Below, one piece after another: positions 1 to 9,163 of a stretch of 64,000 nt of DNA (position 1 is its first letter; every line of letters begins with the position of its first letter). The notes under the pieces were generated by a model. That model was not told where the DNA came from and did no database searches. It saw only the letters and a program-made list of their open reading frames with translations. Both the position numbers and the translations under genes were made by a program. This DNA is from Nevskia ramosa DSM 11499 (lineage in GTDB: Bacteria; Pseudomonadota; Gammaproteobacteria; Nevskiales; Nevskiaceae). Location: positions 372,001 through 436,000 of the forward strand of contig NZ_ATVI01000005.1 in NCBI RefSeq assembly GCF_000420645.1. The letters are read 5' to 3'.

Positions 1-633
1 CAGCTTGATCAGCCCGACACCGGGCGCGTACCACTCGGTGTGATGAATCACGACTTCTGAAGCGCCAAGGCGGGGATCGGCGAGCACGTTGATCGGTGCA
101 TCGCCTTCGACCTTGAGACAGTTCTTGAAGGTGCCGGCAGCAACCGTCACTTCTTCGCTGACCGAGGTCACCGTCATGACCAAGGTGAAGCGCACCGAAT
201 CGTGATGCAGGAAGCGCTCGCGGAACGGCACGGCGCGTTCCAGGATGAATGGCTGACTGGGGCTTTCCCAGCTGTCGCCCATCTTTGGCGCGATCGGCAT
301 CACGGTGCGCGGCACGGCGTCGTCGCGCGGCTCGAACTCGACGGTGGTGCGCAGGCCGGTGCGGACGATGTTCTTGTCATCCAGCTTCAGCCAATACTCG
401 CTGCCGAGACTGTTGCGGCGCAGATAGAAGGTTTCGCCATTGCGCTCGCGACGGCCGCCGTTGCTCATCTCGAAGCGCTCGGTCTTGGTGCCCAGCGGAT
501 TCGCTTCGATCAGTTCGTAGGTCCAGCTGCGGCCCTTGTCGAGCGGGAAGTAGAGCGGTGAGGGGCCTTTGCTGCAGCTGGCCAGCAAGGCTGCCGCTGC
601 AAACGCCAGCGTGATTCGGCAAGCGAAGTTCAT
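1..633 (-). CDS. Lipoprotein of the proton-channel cluster, 3' end cut by the window
   Basis: The frame is open from an ATG at 633 to the window edge (211 codons, no stop seen). The N-terminus is a lipoprotein signal with lipobox LLASC at about residues 16-20, so the mature protein should be lipidated and face the periplasm. The rest is a soluble, beta-rich looking domain without membrane segments; a motif YFPLDKGRSW follows the lipid anchor, as in several envelope lipoproteins of unknown role. It starts 8 bases after the stop of the small membrane protein at 642-1160 and is probably the fourth gene of that operon. I do not recognise the family. Its place beside an ExbB/ExbD-like pair suggests it is an envelope part or target of that complex, which is inference. 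Confidence 0.75.
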   Translation of the reverse strand, partial: MNFACRITLAFAAAALLASCSKGPSPLYFPLDKGRSWTYELIEANPLGTKTERFEMSNGGRRERNGETFYLRRNSLGSEYWLKLDDKNIVRTGLRTTVEFEPRDDAVPRTVMPIAPKMGDSWESPSQPFILERAVPFRERFLHHDSVRFTLVMTVTSVSEEVTVAAGTFKNCLKVEGDAPINVLADPRLGASEVVIHHTEWYAPGVGLIKL

Positions 634-641
634 CGCAGGCC

Positions 642-1160
642 TCACTTTTCCGGCAGCGCCGGATCGGGCAGATCGCCGAGCGTGAAGCTGGGCAAGGCGC
701 CGGCGCTGCGCTTGGCATCCGACACCACGTTCGACTGATTGCGAGCGCCGCCCTTGCGGCCGATCTGCGGCAGGCCCTGCTGTCGGCTCCGCTCGCGGGC
801 ATCCTGAATCTGCTTCTGGTCTTCCGCGGTGTACGGCAGCACATAGGCGCGCGGCTCGGCGGCCGGCCCGTCCGGGGTCAGCTCGGTGGCCCAGATGTGG
901 ATCAGGCCCGGATCGCCGGTCGCCGCATTCGGTTCGCGGACGCTGGCCGCGTGATACAGGAAGCGGTCCGGCAGCGGCGCTGCGGTCGGCCAGCCGGCCA
1001 TCTGCTTCCAGCCGCGCTGGCTCAACATCGCCATGCCGATGAAGGCGACGATCAGCGTCGTCTTCAGGCGCGGTGACAGCCCGGTACGGATCAGCAGGGT
1101 CAGCGCCAGCAGGGCGACCAGGAAGTACAGCATCGACAGCAGCACGAGTCCGTTGGACAT
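642..1160 (-). CDS. Small inner-membrane protein of unknown function
   Basis: 172 residues. Two hydrophobic segments lie at about residues 4-24 and 34-48, followed by a hydrophilic C-terminal part of about 120 residues rich in charged residues and Gln. No catalytic motif is visible. It lies 24 bases after the ExbD-like gene and 8 bases before the lipoprotein gene, so the four genes look like one transcription unit. I do not recognise a family. Its position suggests it is an accessory membrane subunit of the proton-channel complex. Confidence 0.7.
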   Translation of the reverse strand: MSNGLVLLSMLYFLVALLALTLLIRTGLSPRLKTTLIVAFIGMAMLSQRGWKQMAGWPTAAPLPDRFLYHAASVREPNAATGDPGLIHIWATELTPDGPAAEPRAYVLPYTAEDQKQIQDARERSRQQGLPQIGRKGGARNQSNVVSDAKRSAGALPSFTLGDLPDPALPEK

Positions 1161-1184
1161 GAGTTGGTATTTTTCGAGTGGATG

Positions 1185-1799
1185 TCAGTCGCGCGACTTG
1201 ACCAGCGATTTCTGCAGCGTGTTGACGTTGACGACATTGCCGTCCGGCGTCACGGTGAACCGCACGGCGGTCTTTTCCTCGCCCTGGCGGGTCAGCATGA
1301 TGGTGTCGTAGTAGATGACCCGCAGCACCGGATTGACCTTGACGACGTTGACCTGCACCGGCACCGGGCCTTTCGAGATCGACTTGTAGTTGTTGATGTT
1401 GACCGTGTACTCGCCCGGCGTCTTGCCGCGCAGGGTCACCACTTCCTGGTTCAGCGGATTGATGATCTTCTGGCCGTTGACAGTGATGGTGTCGTTGGAA
1501 ATGCCGCGATCGTCGCGATCCAGATGCATCAGGCCGGCGTCCGGATGGCGGAACCAGACGACCTCGCCATCACCGCCTTCGACCCAGGTATCGATGTCGT
1601 CCTCCGAGCCATCCGGCCAGGTGGTGGTGACGATGAACTCCGCCTTGGTATCGATCACGCCGGTCTTCTTAGAGGGCGGATTGAGGTTGATCAGCATCAT
1701 GAACAGCAGCATCGTGAAGCCCATCAGCACGTTGAACAGCAGATCCGTGAACGGATCCACCTCGTAATGCTGGCGGTTGCTGGAACGGCGGGAGGCCAT
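1185..1799 (-). CDS. ExbD/TolR-like proton-channel subunit with a periplasmic domain
   Basis: 204 residues. A short cytosolic N-terminus leads into one membrane segment at about residues 16-38. That segment carries Asp19 in the context PFTD, where ExbD and TolR hold the proton-carrying Asp. A long periplasmic part of about 160 residues follows; it looks beta-rich, has no cysteines and does not resemble the usual ExbD C-terminal domain. The gene begins 18 bases after the MotA/TolQ/ExbB-like gene, the pairing seen in ExbB-ExbD, TolQ-TolR and MotA-MotB. The known families use proton flow to drive work across the envelope; what this one drives is unknown. The N-terminal resemblance is fair and the periplasmic domain is unassigned. 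Confidence 0.65.
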   Translation of the reverse strand: MASRRSSNRQHYEVDPFTDLLFNVLMGFTMLLFMMLINLNPPSKKTGVIDTKAEFIVTTTWPDGSEDDIDTWVEGGDGEVVWFRHPDAGLMHLDRDDRGISNDTITVNGQKIINPLNQEVVTLRGKTPGEYTVNINNYKSISKGPVPVQVNVVKVNPVLRVIYYDTIMLTRQGEEKTAVRFTVTPDGNVVNVNTLQKSLVKSRD

Positions 1800-1817
1800 C
1801 GATTTGCCTGGTCCTGA

Positions 1818-2519
1818 TCAGCGTGCGGGTGCTGCGTCCGGCAAGGTGATGATCAGCGCGAACAGGCGATCAGCCGAGCGGTCGACGGCCAGCATCTGGA
1901 TGCCGATCATCATCGAGCCGATCAGGCCGGCGATCGTGTGATACAGCGACACCCGCATGCCGACACCCATGCCGCGGATCAGCGAATCCAGGCCCTGCGC
2001 CTGCAGATCGCCGGCACTGCCGAGCGAGCCAAGCATGATCACGAAGCCGATCACCGTGCCGAGCAGGCCGAGCTTGATGTGCAGGCCGGCTGAGAACCAG
2101 CCCAGCTCGGTGCGGCCCTTGATCCGCTCGTGCAGCAGATCGCCGAGCGCGGTGACTTCGGTGCTGCTCAGGCCGCGTCGTTCGGCGACGAAATCGGTGG
2201 TCCAGGAATGTTCCGGCGTCGGCCGGCCGGCAACGTGGTCGAGCAGGATGTCGTACTGCCGCGACAGCTCCCAGGCCTGAATGCCGACATAGGTCGTGGC
2301 GATCAGATAGAGCACGCCGACGGCCAGGGTCAGCTTGGTCGGATCGCCGAACAGCAGCAGCGGGATGTAGCCGGTATCGAAGCCGAGATAGATGCCGTAC
2401 GCCGAGGCACCGAAGATCAGCAGCCACCGATGCCAGCCGATGCCGGCCGGATCATTGCTGCGCAGCGCTTCGACGCGATTACGCGGATTTGCCGAAGCTG
2501 TCAGTCGAAATGCTTTCAT
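1818..2519 (-). CDS. MotA/TolQ/ExbB-family proton channel protein
   Basis: 233 residues from the ATG at 2519; an in-frame ATG at 2528 is also possible. Four hydrophobic segments are visible, near residues 30-46, 50-80, 147-165 and 185-205. The third carries GLLGTVIGF, the hallmark of the ExbB/TolQ pore helix, and the fourth (HTIAGLIGSM) matches the second pore helix. A cytosolic domain of about 60 residues separates the two pairs. It should form the pentameric channel around the ExbD-like helices coded next. The start lies about 40 bases inside the end of fccB, so translation may be coupled to the sulfide dehydrogenase gene. No TonB- or TolA-like energy transducer is visible in the window. 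Confidence 0.8.
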   Translation of the reverse strand: MKAFRLTASANPRNRVEALRSNDPAGIGWHRWLLIFGASAYGIYLGFDTGYIPLLLFGDPTKLTLAVGVLYLIATTYVGIQAWELSRQYDILLDHVAGRPTPEHSWTTDFVAERRGLSSTEVTALGDLLHERIKGRTELGWFSAGLHIKLGLLGTVIGFVIMLGSLGSAGDLQAQGLDSLIRGMGVGMRVSLYHTIAGLIGSMMIGIQMLAVDRSADRLFALIITLPDAAPAR

Positions 2520-3750
2520 ACCAGTCACGGGCTTGAGCTGCTTCGCGCCGGCGCAGACCGTCCGGGGCCGTCAGCGGACTGACCCCTTCCGAGACGATCG
2601 CGATACGGCCGCTGGCGGCGGAATAGAAACCGGAAACCGAGATCGCTGCGTCCTCGGCGACCAGGCTGTAACAGGTGTTGATCATGCGGGCATCAGGTGC
2701 GGGACGACCATCGAGGGCGGCCGCTATCGCTGCTGCGCAGAGCTTGGCCTGGCTGTTCGCGGCGAACGCCGATTTCGGCATCGGCGCAGCAATCGCGGCA
2801 TCGCCGAGCACGTGGATGCCGGCGTGCAGGGTCGATTCGAAGCTTTGCGGATTGACCGGGCACCAACCCGAGTCGTCGGCCAGCGCGGCACGTCCGGCGA
2901 TCGCCGCGGCCTGCTGCGGCGGGATGATCGAGGCTAGATTCGTGGCGATCGGCGTGCCGGCGTCGCGCAGCCAGACTTCGCCGGTGTCGGGATCGACCCG
3001 AACCACTTCACCGCCCTTGGCGCGCGGTATCCATTCGATCATTGCGCCGTAGCGCTCGTCCCATTCGGCAAGAAACAAGGGCCGCTTGGTGAAGTCGTCC
3101 TTGGCGTCGGCAATCAGGATCTTGGTGCGCGGTCGTCCGGTTCTCAGCAGATGTTCGGCGATCAGGCTGGCACGTTCGTAAGGGCCGGGCGGGCAGCGAT
3201 AGGGATTGGGCGGTGCGCCAATCAGGATGGTGCCGCCGTCCGGCACGGCGTCGACGCGCTCGCGCAGCGACTGCACCTGCGCATCGCCTAACCAGGCATG
3301 CGGCATTGCCCCGCTGAGTTCGGCGGTCAGACCTTCGATCACGCCCCAGCGCATTGCGATGCCCGGTGACAGCACGATGCGATCGGCGACCAGCCGCTTG
3401 CCGCCCGCTGTGGTCACCGTACGGCTTACGGGGTCGATGCCGGTCACTTCATCGATCAGCGTTCGCACGCCGTGGGCGCGGCCGATGTCGGCGGTGTGGC
3501 GGGTGATGCTGGCGACGCTGCGCAGGCCGGTCAGCGCTAGGTTGGTGAACGGGCCCGTGCACCAGGAGGCGCGCACGTCGATCAGCAGCACGTCGCTGGT
3601 CGGCGCGAGCCGTCGCAGCATTTTCGCGCAGGTGGCGCCGCCGAAGCCGGCACCGATGACGATGATTCTTGCCTTGCGTCGGGCTGCGGACGCCGGCAAC
3701 AGCGTCGCGGCGAACGCTGCCTGCAGCAGATGCCGGCGCGACAGGCTCAA
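2479..3750 (-). CDS. fccB: Sulfide dehydrogenase (flavocytochrome c), flavoprotein subunit FccB
   Basis: 423 residues from a TTG start that overlaps the fccA stop (TTGA). This start gives a Tat-type signal, SRRHLLQ at residues 4-10, before an FAD-binding GAGFGG at 33-38. Cys64 aligns with the cysteine that holds FAD covalently in the Allochromatium enzyme. Cys186 (in RCPPGPYE) and Cys297 (in GWCPV) match its redox-active disulfide. The C-terminal half keeps the family motifs GIHVLGDA and NTCYS. The protein oxidises sulfide in the periplasm and passes electrons to the cytochrome subunit coded just upstream. Tat export as a folded flavoprotein fits the family. Calling the substrate sulfide rests on homology. 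Confidence 0.9.
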   Translation of the reverse strand: MSLSRRHLLQAAFAATLLPASAARRKARIIVIGAGFGGATCAKMLRRLAPTSDVLLIDVRASWCTGPFTNLALTGLRSVASITRHTADIGRAHGVRTLIDEVTGIDPVSRTVTTAGGKRLVADRIVLSPGIAMRWGVIEGLTAELSGAMPHAWLGDAQVQSLRERVDAVPDGGTILIGAPPNPYRCPPGPYERASLIAEHLLRTGRPRTKILIADAKDDFTKRPLFLAEWDERYGAMIEWIPRAKGGEVVRVDPDTGEVWLRDAGTPIATNLASIIPPQQAAAIAGRAALADDSGWCPVNPQSFESTLHAGIHVLGDAAIAAPMPKSAFAANSQAKLCAAAIAAALDGRPAPDARMINTCYSLVAEDAAISVSGFYSAASGRIAIVSEGVSPLTAPDGLRRREAAQARDWYESISTDSFGKSA

Positions 3751-4073
3751 GGCCGTGCCCCGACTTTTGCCGGAGCCTTCGCAGGCTTGCCCAGTTCGGT
3801 GGCCAGGGAATCGATCTCGGCATCGCTCAGGTGCAATGCGAAGCGAGCCATGATCGAACCCGGTTCGGGCTGATCGCGGGCGGCTCGCAGGCTGGCGGAA
3901 ATCCTTGCGGCCGAGTAGCCGCCAAGCGCTGGCATCGTCGCGGCATTGACGGCTGGCTGATGACAACCTTGGCAGGACGAGGCGAGCGGCGACAGCGCCG
4001 CGCGCGCAGGCAGGGCAGCCGTCGCAAGCAGCGACAGCAGGATGACGAAGGAGTGGTTGCGCATCAGCAGCAT
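3747..4073 (-). CDS. fccA: Flavocytochrome c cytochrome subunit FccA-like, single haem
   Basis: 108 residues from the ATG at 4073; the ATG at 4064 would give 105. A Sec signal peptide ends near ARA at residues 23-25. One haem c site CQGCH lies at residues 34-38, and a methionine at 47 or 75 could be the sixth ligand. Only one CXXCH is present, so this is the short monohaem form rather than the dihaem type of purple sulfur bacteria. Its stop overlaps the fccB start by two bases, tying the two products together. It should accept electrons from FccB and pass them to a respiratory cytochrome. No clear Shine-Dalgarno decides the start. Confidence 0.85.
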   Translation of the reverse strand: MLLMRNHSFVILLSLLATAALPARAALSPLASSCQGCHQPAVNAATMPALGGYSAARISASLRAARDQPEPGSIMARFALHLSDAEIDSLATELGKPAKAPAKVGARP

Positions 4074-4260
4074 GGGCGGCCCCGGGAGCAGAAACCGTGC
4101 CGAGACTAGCAGCCCCGCGCAGGCCGGCAAATGGACGCTGGCCCGGACTTCTGTGGCGGTGACGACCGTTTCCGGATCGCCCGATGTGCCATTTCCGTGA
4201 CGCTGTCGACGCGCTGTTCCGTTTACGGGTCGCCAGCGGTTCCTCGATGGGCAACGCGGC

Positions 4261-4298
4261 AACAAAAAGCCGCCCGGTCGTCTGGCGACCGGGCGGCT
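4261..4298 (-). terminator. Rho-independent terminator of the cbb operon
   Basis: A perfect 12-bp stem (4269-4280 with 4286-4297) with a 5-base loop is followed on the minus strand by five T's. It lies about 20 bases after the fba stop and should end the cbb transcript before fccAB. Confidence 0.9.
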
Positions 4299-4316
4299 CG
4301 TTTTACCGCGAACCGC

Positions 4317-5381
4317 TTAGTGAACGACGGCGTTCAACTCGCCCTTCACGTAACGCGTGGCCATCGCATCCATGCCGATGACCTTGATCTTCGAAGCCTT
4401 GCCCGAGCTTTCGAAGGCATCGAAGCGCAACTTGACGATGTCCTTCGCGGCCGCCGTGGCCAGCTTCAGGAAGTAGCGCGGATCGAACTCTTCCGGCTTC
4501 TGGCCGAGAGCGCGACGAATCGCGCCGGTCATCGCCAGACGGATGTCGGTGTCGATGTTGATCTTGCGCACGCCGTGCTTGATGCCCTCGCGGATTTCCT
4601 CGACCGGCACGCCATAGGTTTCCTTGATGTTGCCGCCGTACTGGCGAATGATTTCCAGCCATTCCTGCGGCACGCTCGACGAGCCGTGCATCACCAGATG
4701 GGTGTTCGGGATGCGGGCGTGGATCGCCTTGACCTGGCTGATCGCCAGCACGTCGCCGGTCGGCGGACGGGTGAACTTGTAGGCACCGTGGCTGGTGCCG
4801 ATGGCGATCGCCAGCGCGTCGACCTGGGTCGAGGCGACGAAGCGGGCGGCCTCATCCGGATCGGTCAGCAGCTGCGAGTGATCGAGCACGCCTTCGGCAC
4901 CGACGCCGTCTTCTTCACCGGCCATGCCGGATTCCAGCGAGCCGAGGCAGCCGAGTTCGCCTTCCACCGACACGCCGACGGCATGCGCCATTTCGACGAC
5001 GCGGGCGGTGACGCGGACGTTGTAGTCGTAGTCGGCCGGGGTCTTCTGATCTTCCTTCAGCGAGCCGTCCATCATCACGCTCGAGAAGCCGGAGCGGATC
5101 GAAGCCTGGCAGGAGGCCGGGCTGGCGCCGTGGTCCTGGTGCATGCAGATCGGGATGTGCGGGTACGACTCGATCGCCGCTTCGATCAGATGACGCAGGA
5201 ACGGTTCGCCGGCGTACTTGCGGGCGCCGGCGGAGGCCTGGAGGATCACCGGGCTGTCGCAGGCTTCGGCGGCTTGCATGATCGCCTGCACCTGCTCCAT
5301 GTTGTTGACGTTGAACGCGGGCAGGCCGTAGCTGTGCTCGGCGGCGTGGTCCAGCAATTGGCGCAGTGAAATCAGTGCCAT
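4317..5381 (-). CDS. fba: Fructose-1,6-bisphosphate aldolase, class II
   Basis: 354 residues. The protein has the class II zinc-aldolase pattern: AFNVNNMEQ near residue 20, MHQDHG (zinc and catalytic region) near 80, and the late motifs MHGSSSVP and KINIDTD. It condenses dihydroxyacetone phosphate with glyceraldehyde-3-phosphate or erythrose-4-phosphate, giving fructose-1,6- or sedoheptulose-1,7-bisphosphate in the Calvin cycle. It is the last gene of the cbb operon, 10 bases after gph, and is followed by a strong terminator (cbbA position). The start at 5381 leaves a purine-rich AGAGAG just upstream. An aldolase of the same type could also serve gluconeogenesis. Confidence 0.95.
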   Translation of the reverse strand: MALISLRQLLDHAAEHSYGLPAFNVNNMEQVQAIMQAAEACDSPVILQASAGARKYAGEPFLRHLIEAAIESYPHIPICMHQDHGASPASCQASIRSGFSSVMMDGSLKEDQKTPADYDYNVRVTARVVEMAHAVGVSVEGELGCLGSLESGMAGEEDGVGAEGVLDHSQLLTDPDEAARFVASTQVDALAIAIGTSHGAYKFTRPPTGDVLAISQVKAIHARIPNTHLVMHGSSSVPQEWLEIIRQYGGNIKETYGVPVEEIREGIKHGVRKINIDTDIRLAMTGAIRRALGQKPEEFDPRYFLKLATAAAKDIVKLRFDAFESSGKASKIKVIGMDAMATRYVKGELNAVVH

Positions 5382-5391
5382 GAACGCTCTC

Positions 5392-6135
5392 TTATGGTTT
5401 GTGGGGGACGGATGGAAATCCGTTTGCAAGATTAACCGAGACCGCCCCGATGCCGGAACAGGCATGGGCAACCTCGGTCAGGGTATCGATGACGCGGTCG
5501 GCGCCGGCTTCGGACGCCGGATGCCCGCCGTTGTAGCCGTAAGGCACCATCCAGACGGCGATGCCGGCATTGCGGGCGCAGGCGACGTCGATCGACGAAT
5601 CGCCGACCAGCAGGGTGCGTTCGCGGCTGCTGCCGAAGGCAGCCATCGCGTGCAGCGCGGGGGCGGCGTCCGGCTTCTTCTGCGCCAGCGTATCGCCGCA
5701 GACCACCAGATCGATCAGCGCCGGCAGCGGCCCATCGGCGAGCAACTGCTCGACGAAACGCGTCTCCTTGTTCGACACGATCGCGCATTTGACGCCGGCA
5801 GCACGGAGGCTGACCAGCGTCGAAACCGTATCGGCGAACGGCTGGCTCAACGGGGCAAGCCGGCCGTAGTGGTGCTCGAAGCGGATCAGCGCGGCGTCGA
5901 TATCGGCCTCGCGCTTCTCGGCCGTGGTGCCCGCCGCAGCCACCGTGTCATAGGCCTTGGCGATCGTCTGGCGAACGCCGTGGCCGATGAAGAAGCGCAC
6001 GGCATCGGTATCGGCCGGCGGCAGGCCCTGATCGACGATAGCCAGATTCACCGCCGCCGCGATTTCCGGTGCTGTTTCGAGCAGGGTGCCGTCGAGATCG
6101 AACAGCACCGCGTCGAAGGGACGATTCGCTGACAT
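5392..6135 (-). CDS. gph: Phosphoglycolate phosphatase (CbbZ type)
   Basis: 247 residues, HAD superfamily. Motif [10 protein letters not shown] lies at about residues 12-20, motif II is in IVSNKET, and motif III/IV is LVGDSSIDV with a conserved Lys in QKKPDAAP. The ATG overlaps the tkt stop (TGATG), so the genes are translationally coupled. Within a RuBisCO operon its role is to remove 2-phosphoglycolate made by the oxygenase side reaction. A second HAD phosphatase of this type lies at 51368-52039, but its neighbours point to MupP. The last 20 or so residues look poorly conserved. Confidence 0.9.
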   Translation of the reverse strand: MSANRPFDAVLFDLDGTLLETAPEIAAAVNLAIVDQGLPPADTDAVRFFIGHGVRQTIAKAYDTVAAAGTTAEKREADIDAALIRFEHHYGRLAPLSQPFADTVSTLVSLRAAGVKCAIVSNKETRFVEQLLADGPLPALIDLVVCGDTLAQKKPDAAPALHAMAAFGSSRERTLLVGDSSIDVACARNAGIAVWMVPYGYNGGHPASEAGADRVIDTLTEVAHACSGIGAVSVNLANGFPSVPHKP

Positions 6136-8186
6136 CAGTTGGTCGACAGTTCGACGGCCGGCGTCGCGACGTTGGCTTCGACCACCCGCTGCGCCGCTTT
6201 GGTGACCGCTGCGGAGGTGATGCCGAAGTAGTCGTAGAGCGCCGGTGCCGGTGCCGATTCGCCGAAGCTGTTCATGCCGACGAAAGCGCCATCGAGGCCG
6301 ATGTACTTCCACCAGCTGTCCGAGGTCGCGGCTTCAACGGCCACGCGCGGGATGTTTCGCGGCAGCACGCTGGCCCGGTAGGCGGCCGGCTGACGATCGA
6401 AGACATCGGTCGACGGCATCGACACCACGCGGGCACCGATGCCAAGCGCAGCGAGCTGGGTCTGCGCAGCCATCGCCAGCGACACTTCAGAGCCGGTGGC
6501 GAGCAGCAGCACGTCGAGATTCAGCTCTGGCTCGCTGAGTACATAGCCGCCGCGGGCGATCAGGTCTGCGCCGTCCTCGCCATGCTTTTGCTGGGCCAGA
6601 TTCTGGCGCGACAGCAGCAGCGCCGACGGGCCGTTGTGACGCTCGAGCGACGCCTTCCAGGACACCGCCGTCTCCAGCGCATCGCAGGGACGCCAGACAT
6701 CGAGATTCGGGATCGCGCGCAGCGCCGCAGCGTGTTCGACCGGCTGATGGGTCGGGCCGTCTTCGCCGAGGCCGATCGAATCGTGGGTCAGCACATAGAT
6801 CACCCGCTGCTTCATCAGCGCGCTCATGCGCATGCCGTTGCGCATGTAGTCCGAGAACACGGCGAAGGTGCCGCCGTACGGAATGAAGCCGCCGTGCAGG
6901 ACGATGCCGTTCATGAGCGCGGCCATGCCGAATTCACGGACGCCGTAGCTGACGTAGTTGCCGATCGCGCCGACGGTGTGGAACGAGGCGCTGGCCTTCG
7001 CCGCGGTCAGGTTCGAACCGGTGAGATCGGCCGAGCCGCCAAGCAGTTCGGGAATCTTCGGCACCAGGGTTTCGAGCGCGACCTGCGAGGACTTGCGGGT
7101 GGCGACCGGCGCCGTCACCGCGCGCGCAGCGGCGAGCAGTTCCTGCGAGGTCTTCAGCCAGTCCTTCGGCAGATAGCCACGCTGGGCGCGGGTGAACTCT
7201 TCGGCCTCGGTTGGAAACGCGGCGGCGTACTTCGCGAACGCGGCATTCCAGGCCGCTTCCCTGGCGGCACCGGCGGCACGGGCATCCCAGGCGGCGCGGA
7301 TATCTTCGGGAATCTCGAACGGGCCGTATTCCCAGCCGAGCGCGGCACGGGTGGCGGCGACTTCGGCCGCGCCGAGCGCGGCACCATGCACTTCCTCGGT
7401 GCCGACCTTGTTCGGCGAGCCCCAGCCGATCTTGGTGCGGCAGATGATCATCGTCGGCTTCGTGGTCTGCGCCTGCGCTTCACGGTTGGCGGCATCGATG
7501 GCGACTACATCGTGGCCATCGATCGGGCCGACCACGTGCCAGCCGTAGGCGCGGAAGCGGGCGGCGGTGTCGTCGCGGAACCAGCCTTCGACGTGGCCGT
7601 CGATGGAGATGCCGTTGTCGTCGTAATAGGCCACCAGCTTGTTCAGGCCGAACACGCCGGCCAGCGAGCAGGCTTCATGACTGATGCCTTCCATCAGGCA
7701 GCCGTCGCCGAGGAGGACGTAGGTGTGATGGTCGACGATGGTGTGGCCATCGCGGTTGAAACGGGCGGCGAGCATCTTTTCCGCGAGCGCCATGCCGACG
7801 GCATTGGCAATGCCCTGGCCGAGCGGGCCGGTGGTGGTTTCGACGCCCGGCGTGATGCCGTATTCCGGGTGGCCGGCGGTCTTCGAATGCAGCTGGCGGA
7901 AGGCCTTCAGCTCGGCGATCGGCAGGTCGTAGCCGGACAGGTGGAGTGCGGCGTAATGCAGCATCGAACCATGGCCGTTGGAGATCACGAAGCGATCGCG
8001 ATCCGGCCACTTCGGGTTGTTCGGGCTGTGCTTGAGGTAATCCCGCCACAGCACTTCGGTGAGATCGGCCATGCCCATCGGCATGCCGGGATGGCCGGAC
8101 TTGGCGGCTTCGACGCCATCGATGGCGAGGAAGCGGATGGCGTTGGCAAGCCGGCGACGGTCGGCTGCGGTCAGGGTCTGGGTCAT
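6135..8186 (-). CDS. tkt: Transketolase (CbbT)
   Basis: 683 residues, full length for the family. The thiamine diphosphate motif begins at GDGCLMEG near residue 155. The pyrimidine domain holds the typical FFxxDGPTHQP-like stretch, here [17 protein letters not shown]. The C-terminal domain has TGSEVSLA. It moves two-carbon ketol units between sugar phosphates in the regenerative part of the Calvin cycle. It is the sixth gene of the cbb operon, 34 bases after prk, and its stop overlaps the gph start. It probably also serves the pentose phosphate pathway unless the genome holds another copy. Confidence 0.96.
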   Translation of the reverse strand: MTQTLTAADRRRLANAIRFLAIDGVEAAKSGHPGMPMGMADLTEVLWRDYLKHSPNNPKWPDRDRFVISNGHGSMLHYAALHLSGYDLPIAELKAFRQLHSKTAGHPEYGITPGVETTTGPLGQGIANAVGMALAEKMLAARFNRDGHTIVDHHTYVLLGDGCLMEGISHEACSLAGVFGLNKLVAYYDDNGISIDGHVEGWFRDDTAARFRAYGWHVVGPIDGHDVVAIDAANREAQAQTTKPTMIICRTKIGWGSPNKVGTEEVHGAALGAAEVAATRAALGWEYGPFEIPEDIRAAWDARAAGAAREAAWNAAFAKYAAAFPTEAEEFTRAQRGYLPKDWLKTSQELLAAARAVTAPVATRKSSQVALETLVPKIPELLGGSADLTGSNLTAAKASASFHTVGAIGNYVSYGVREFGMAALMNGIVLHGGFIPYGGTFAVFSDYMRNGMRMSALMKQRVIYVLTHDSIGLGEDGPTHQPVEHAAALRAIPNLDVWRPCDALETAVSWKASLERHNGPSALLLSRQNLAQQKHGEDGADLIARGGYVLSEPELNLDVLLLATGSEVSLAMAAQTQLAALGIGARVVSMPSTDVFDRQPAAYRASVLPRNIPRVAVEAATSDSWWKYIGLDGAFVGMNSFGESAPAPALYDYFGITSAAVTKAAQRVVEANVATPAVELSTN

Positions 8187-8220
8187 GGCGATTTCGGAAG
8201 TGTTGTGGGTCGCGTCAGGG

Positions 8221-9093
8221 TCAGGCGCGGCGCTTCTTGTCCATCAGACGCAGGATCATCGGCGTGAAGATCATCTGCATCGCGAGGCTCATTTTGCCAC
8301 CCGGGCAGACGATGTTGTTCGGCCGCGTCATCATCGAGCCGTGGAGCATCGACAGCAGGTACTGGAAATCGATGCCTTTCGGGTCGGCGAAGCGGATCAC
8401 CAGCATGCTTTCGTCGGCGGTGGGGATGTCCCGCGCGATGAACGGATTGCTGGTGTCCACGGTCGGCACGCGCTGGAAATTGACGTGGGTGCGCGAGAAC
8501 TGCGGGCAGAGGTGGTTCACGTAGTCCGGCATCCGTCGCAGGATGGTTTCCACCACCGCTTCCTGCGAGTAGCCGCGCATGTTCTGGTCGCGATGCAGCT
8601 TCTGGATCCACTCCAGGTTGATGATCGGCACCACGCCGATCAGCAGGTCGGCGTGCTTGGCGACGTTGTGTTCGTCATCCTTGTAGCCGCCGTGCAGGCC
8701 TTCGTAGAACAGCAGGTCGGAACCCGGTTCCATGTCGGTCCAGGGCGTGAAGGTGCCCGGATCCTGCTTGTGGGGCGCAGCTTCATCGGCGTCGTGCAGG
8801 TACTTGCGGACCTTGCCGGTGCCGGTCGAGCCGTAGGTCTTGAACAGCGTTTCGAGTTCGGCGATCAGGTTGGCATCCGGCCCGAAGTGGCTGAAATGGG
8901 TGTTGCCCTTGGCCTCTTCGTCCTTCAGCTGCGCGCGCATGCCCTTGCGGTCATAGCGATGGAAGGAATCGCCCTCGACCACGCCCGGCTTGATCTTCTC
9001 GCGACGGAAGATGTGCTGGAACGCCTTCATTACCGTCGTGGTGCCAGCTCCCGAGGAGCCGGTCACCGCGATCACCGGATGTTTCACAGACAT
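8221..9093 (-). CDS. cbbP: Phosphoribulokinase (proteobacterial type)
   Basis: 290 residues from the ATG at 9093, which has a GGGGAG Shine-Dalgarno 9 bases upstream. The P-loop is GSSGAGTTT at residues 12-20. The family motifs [17 protein letters not shown] and a C-terminal [10 protein letters not shown] stretch are all present. The length is right for the octameric bacterial enzyme, which NADH usually activates. It phosphorylates ribulose-5-phosphate to ribulose-1,5-bisphosphate, the RuBisCO substrate. It sits between fbp and tkt in the cbb operon. This enzyme is essentially specific to the Calvin cycle, so it is strong evidence for autotrophy. Confidence 0.96.
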   Translation of the reverse strand: MSVKHPVIAVTGSSGAGTTTVMKAFQHIFRREKIKPGVVEGDSFHRYDRKGMRAQLKDEEAKGNTHFSHFGPDANLIAELETLFKTYGSTGTGKVRKYLHDADEAAPHKQDPGTFTPWTDMEPGSDLLFYEGLHGGYKDDEHNVAKHADLLIGVVPIINLEWIQKLHRDQNMRGYSQEAVVETILRRMPDYVNHLCPQFSRTHVNFQRVPTVDTSNPFIARDIPTADESMLVIRFADPKGIDFQYLLSMLHGSMMTRPNNIVCPGGKMSLAMQMIFTPMILRLMDKKRRA

Positions 9094-9163
9094 GGTGTGT
9101 CTCCCCTCTGGAGGACGCAGGGCACTCGGTGGTGCCCATAGGTTTTGTAGTGTTTCTTGGCAA

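Noticed and set aside
4087-4102. Sigma-54-like match upstream of fccA
   Set aside because: Two mismatches from consensus (CGGCACG and CTGCT), and the implied start would fall at the fccA ATG itself, leaving no leader.
6069-8267. Open frame of 732 codons on the plus strand opposite tkt
   Set aside because: It mirrors a complete transketolase gene, is Arg/Gly/Ala/Asp-rich, and has no motif; antisense frames like this are common in GC-rich genes. The same holds for the long plus-strand frames at 4131-5369, 16685-18445, 18512-20044 and 31350-33392.
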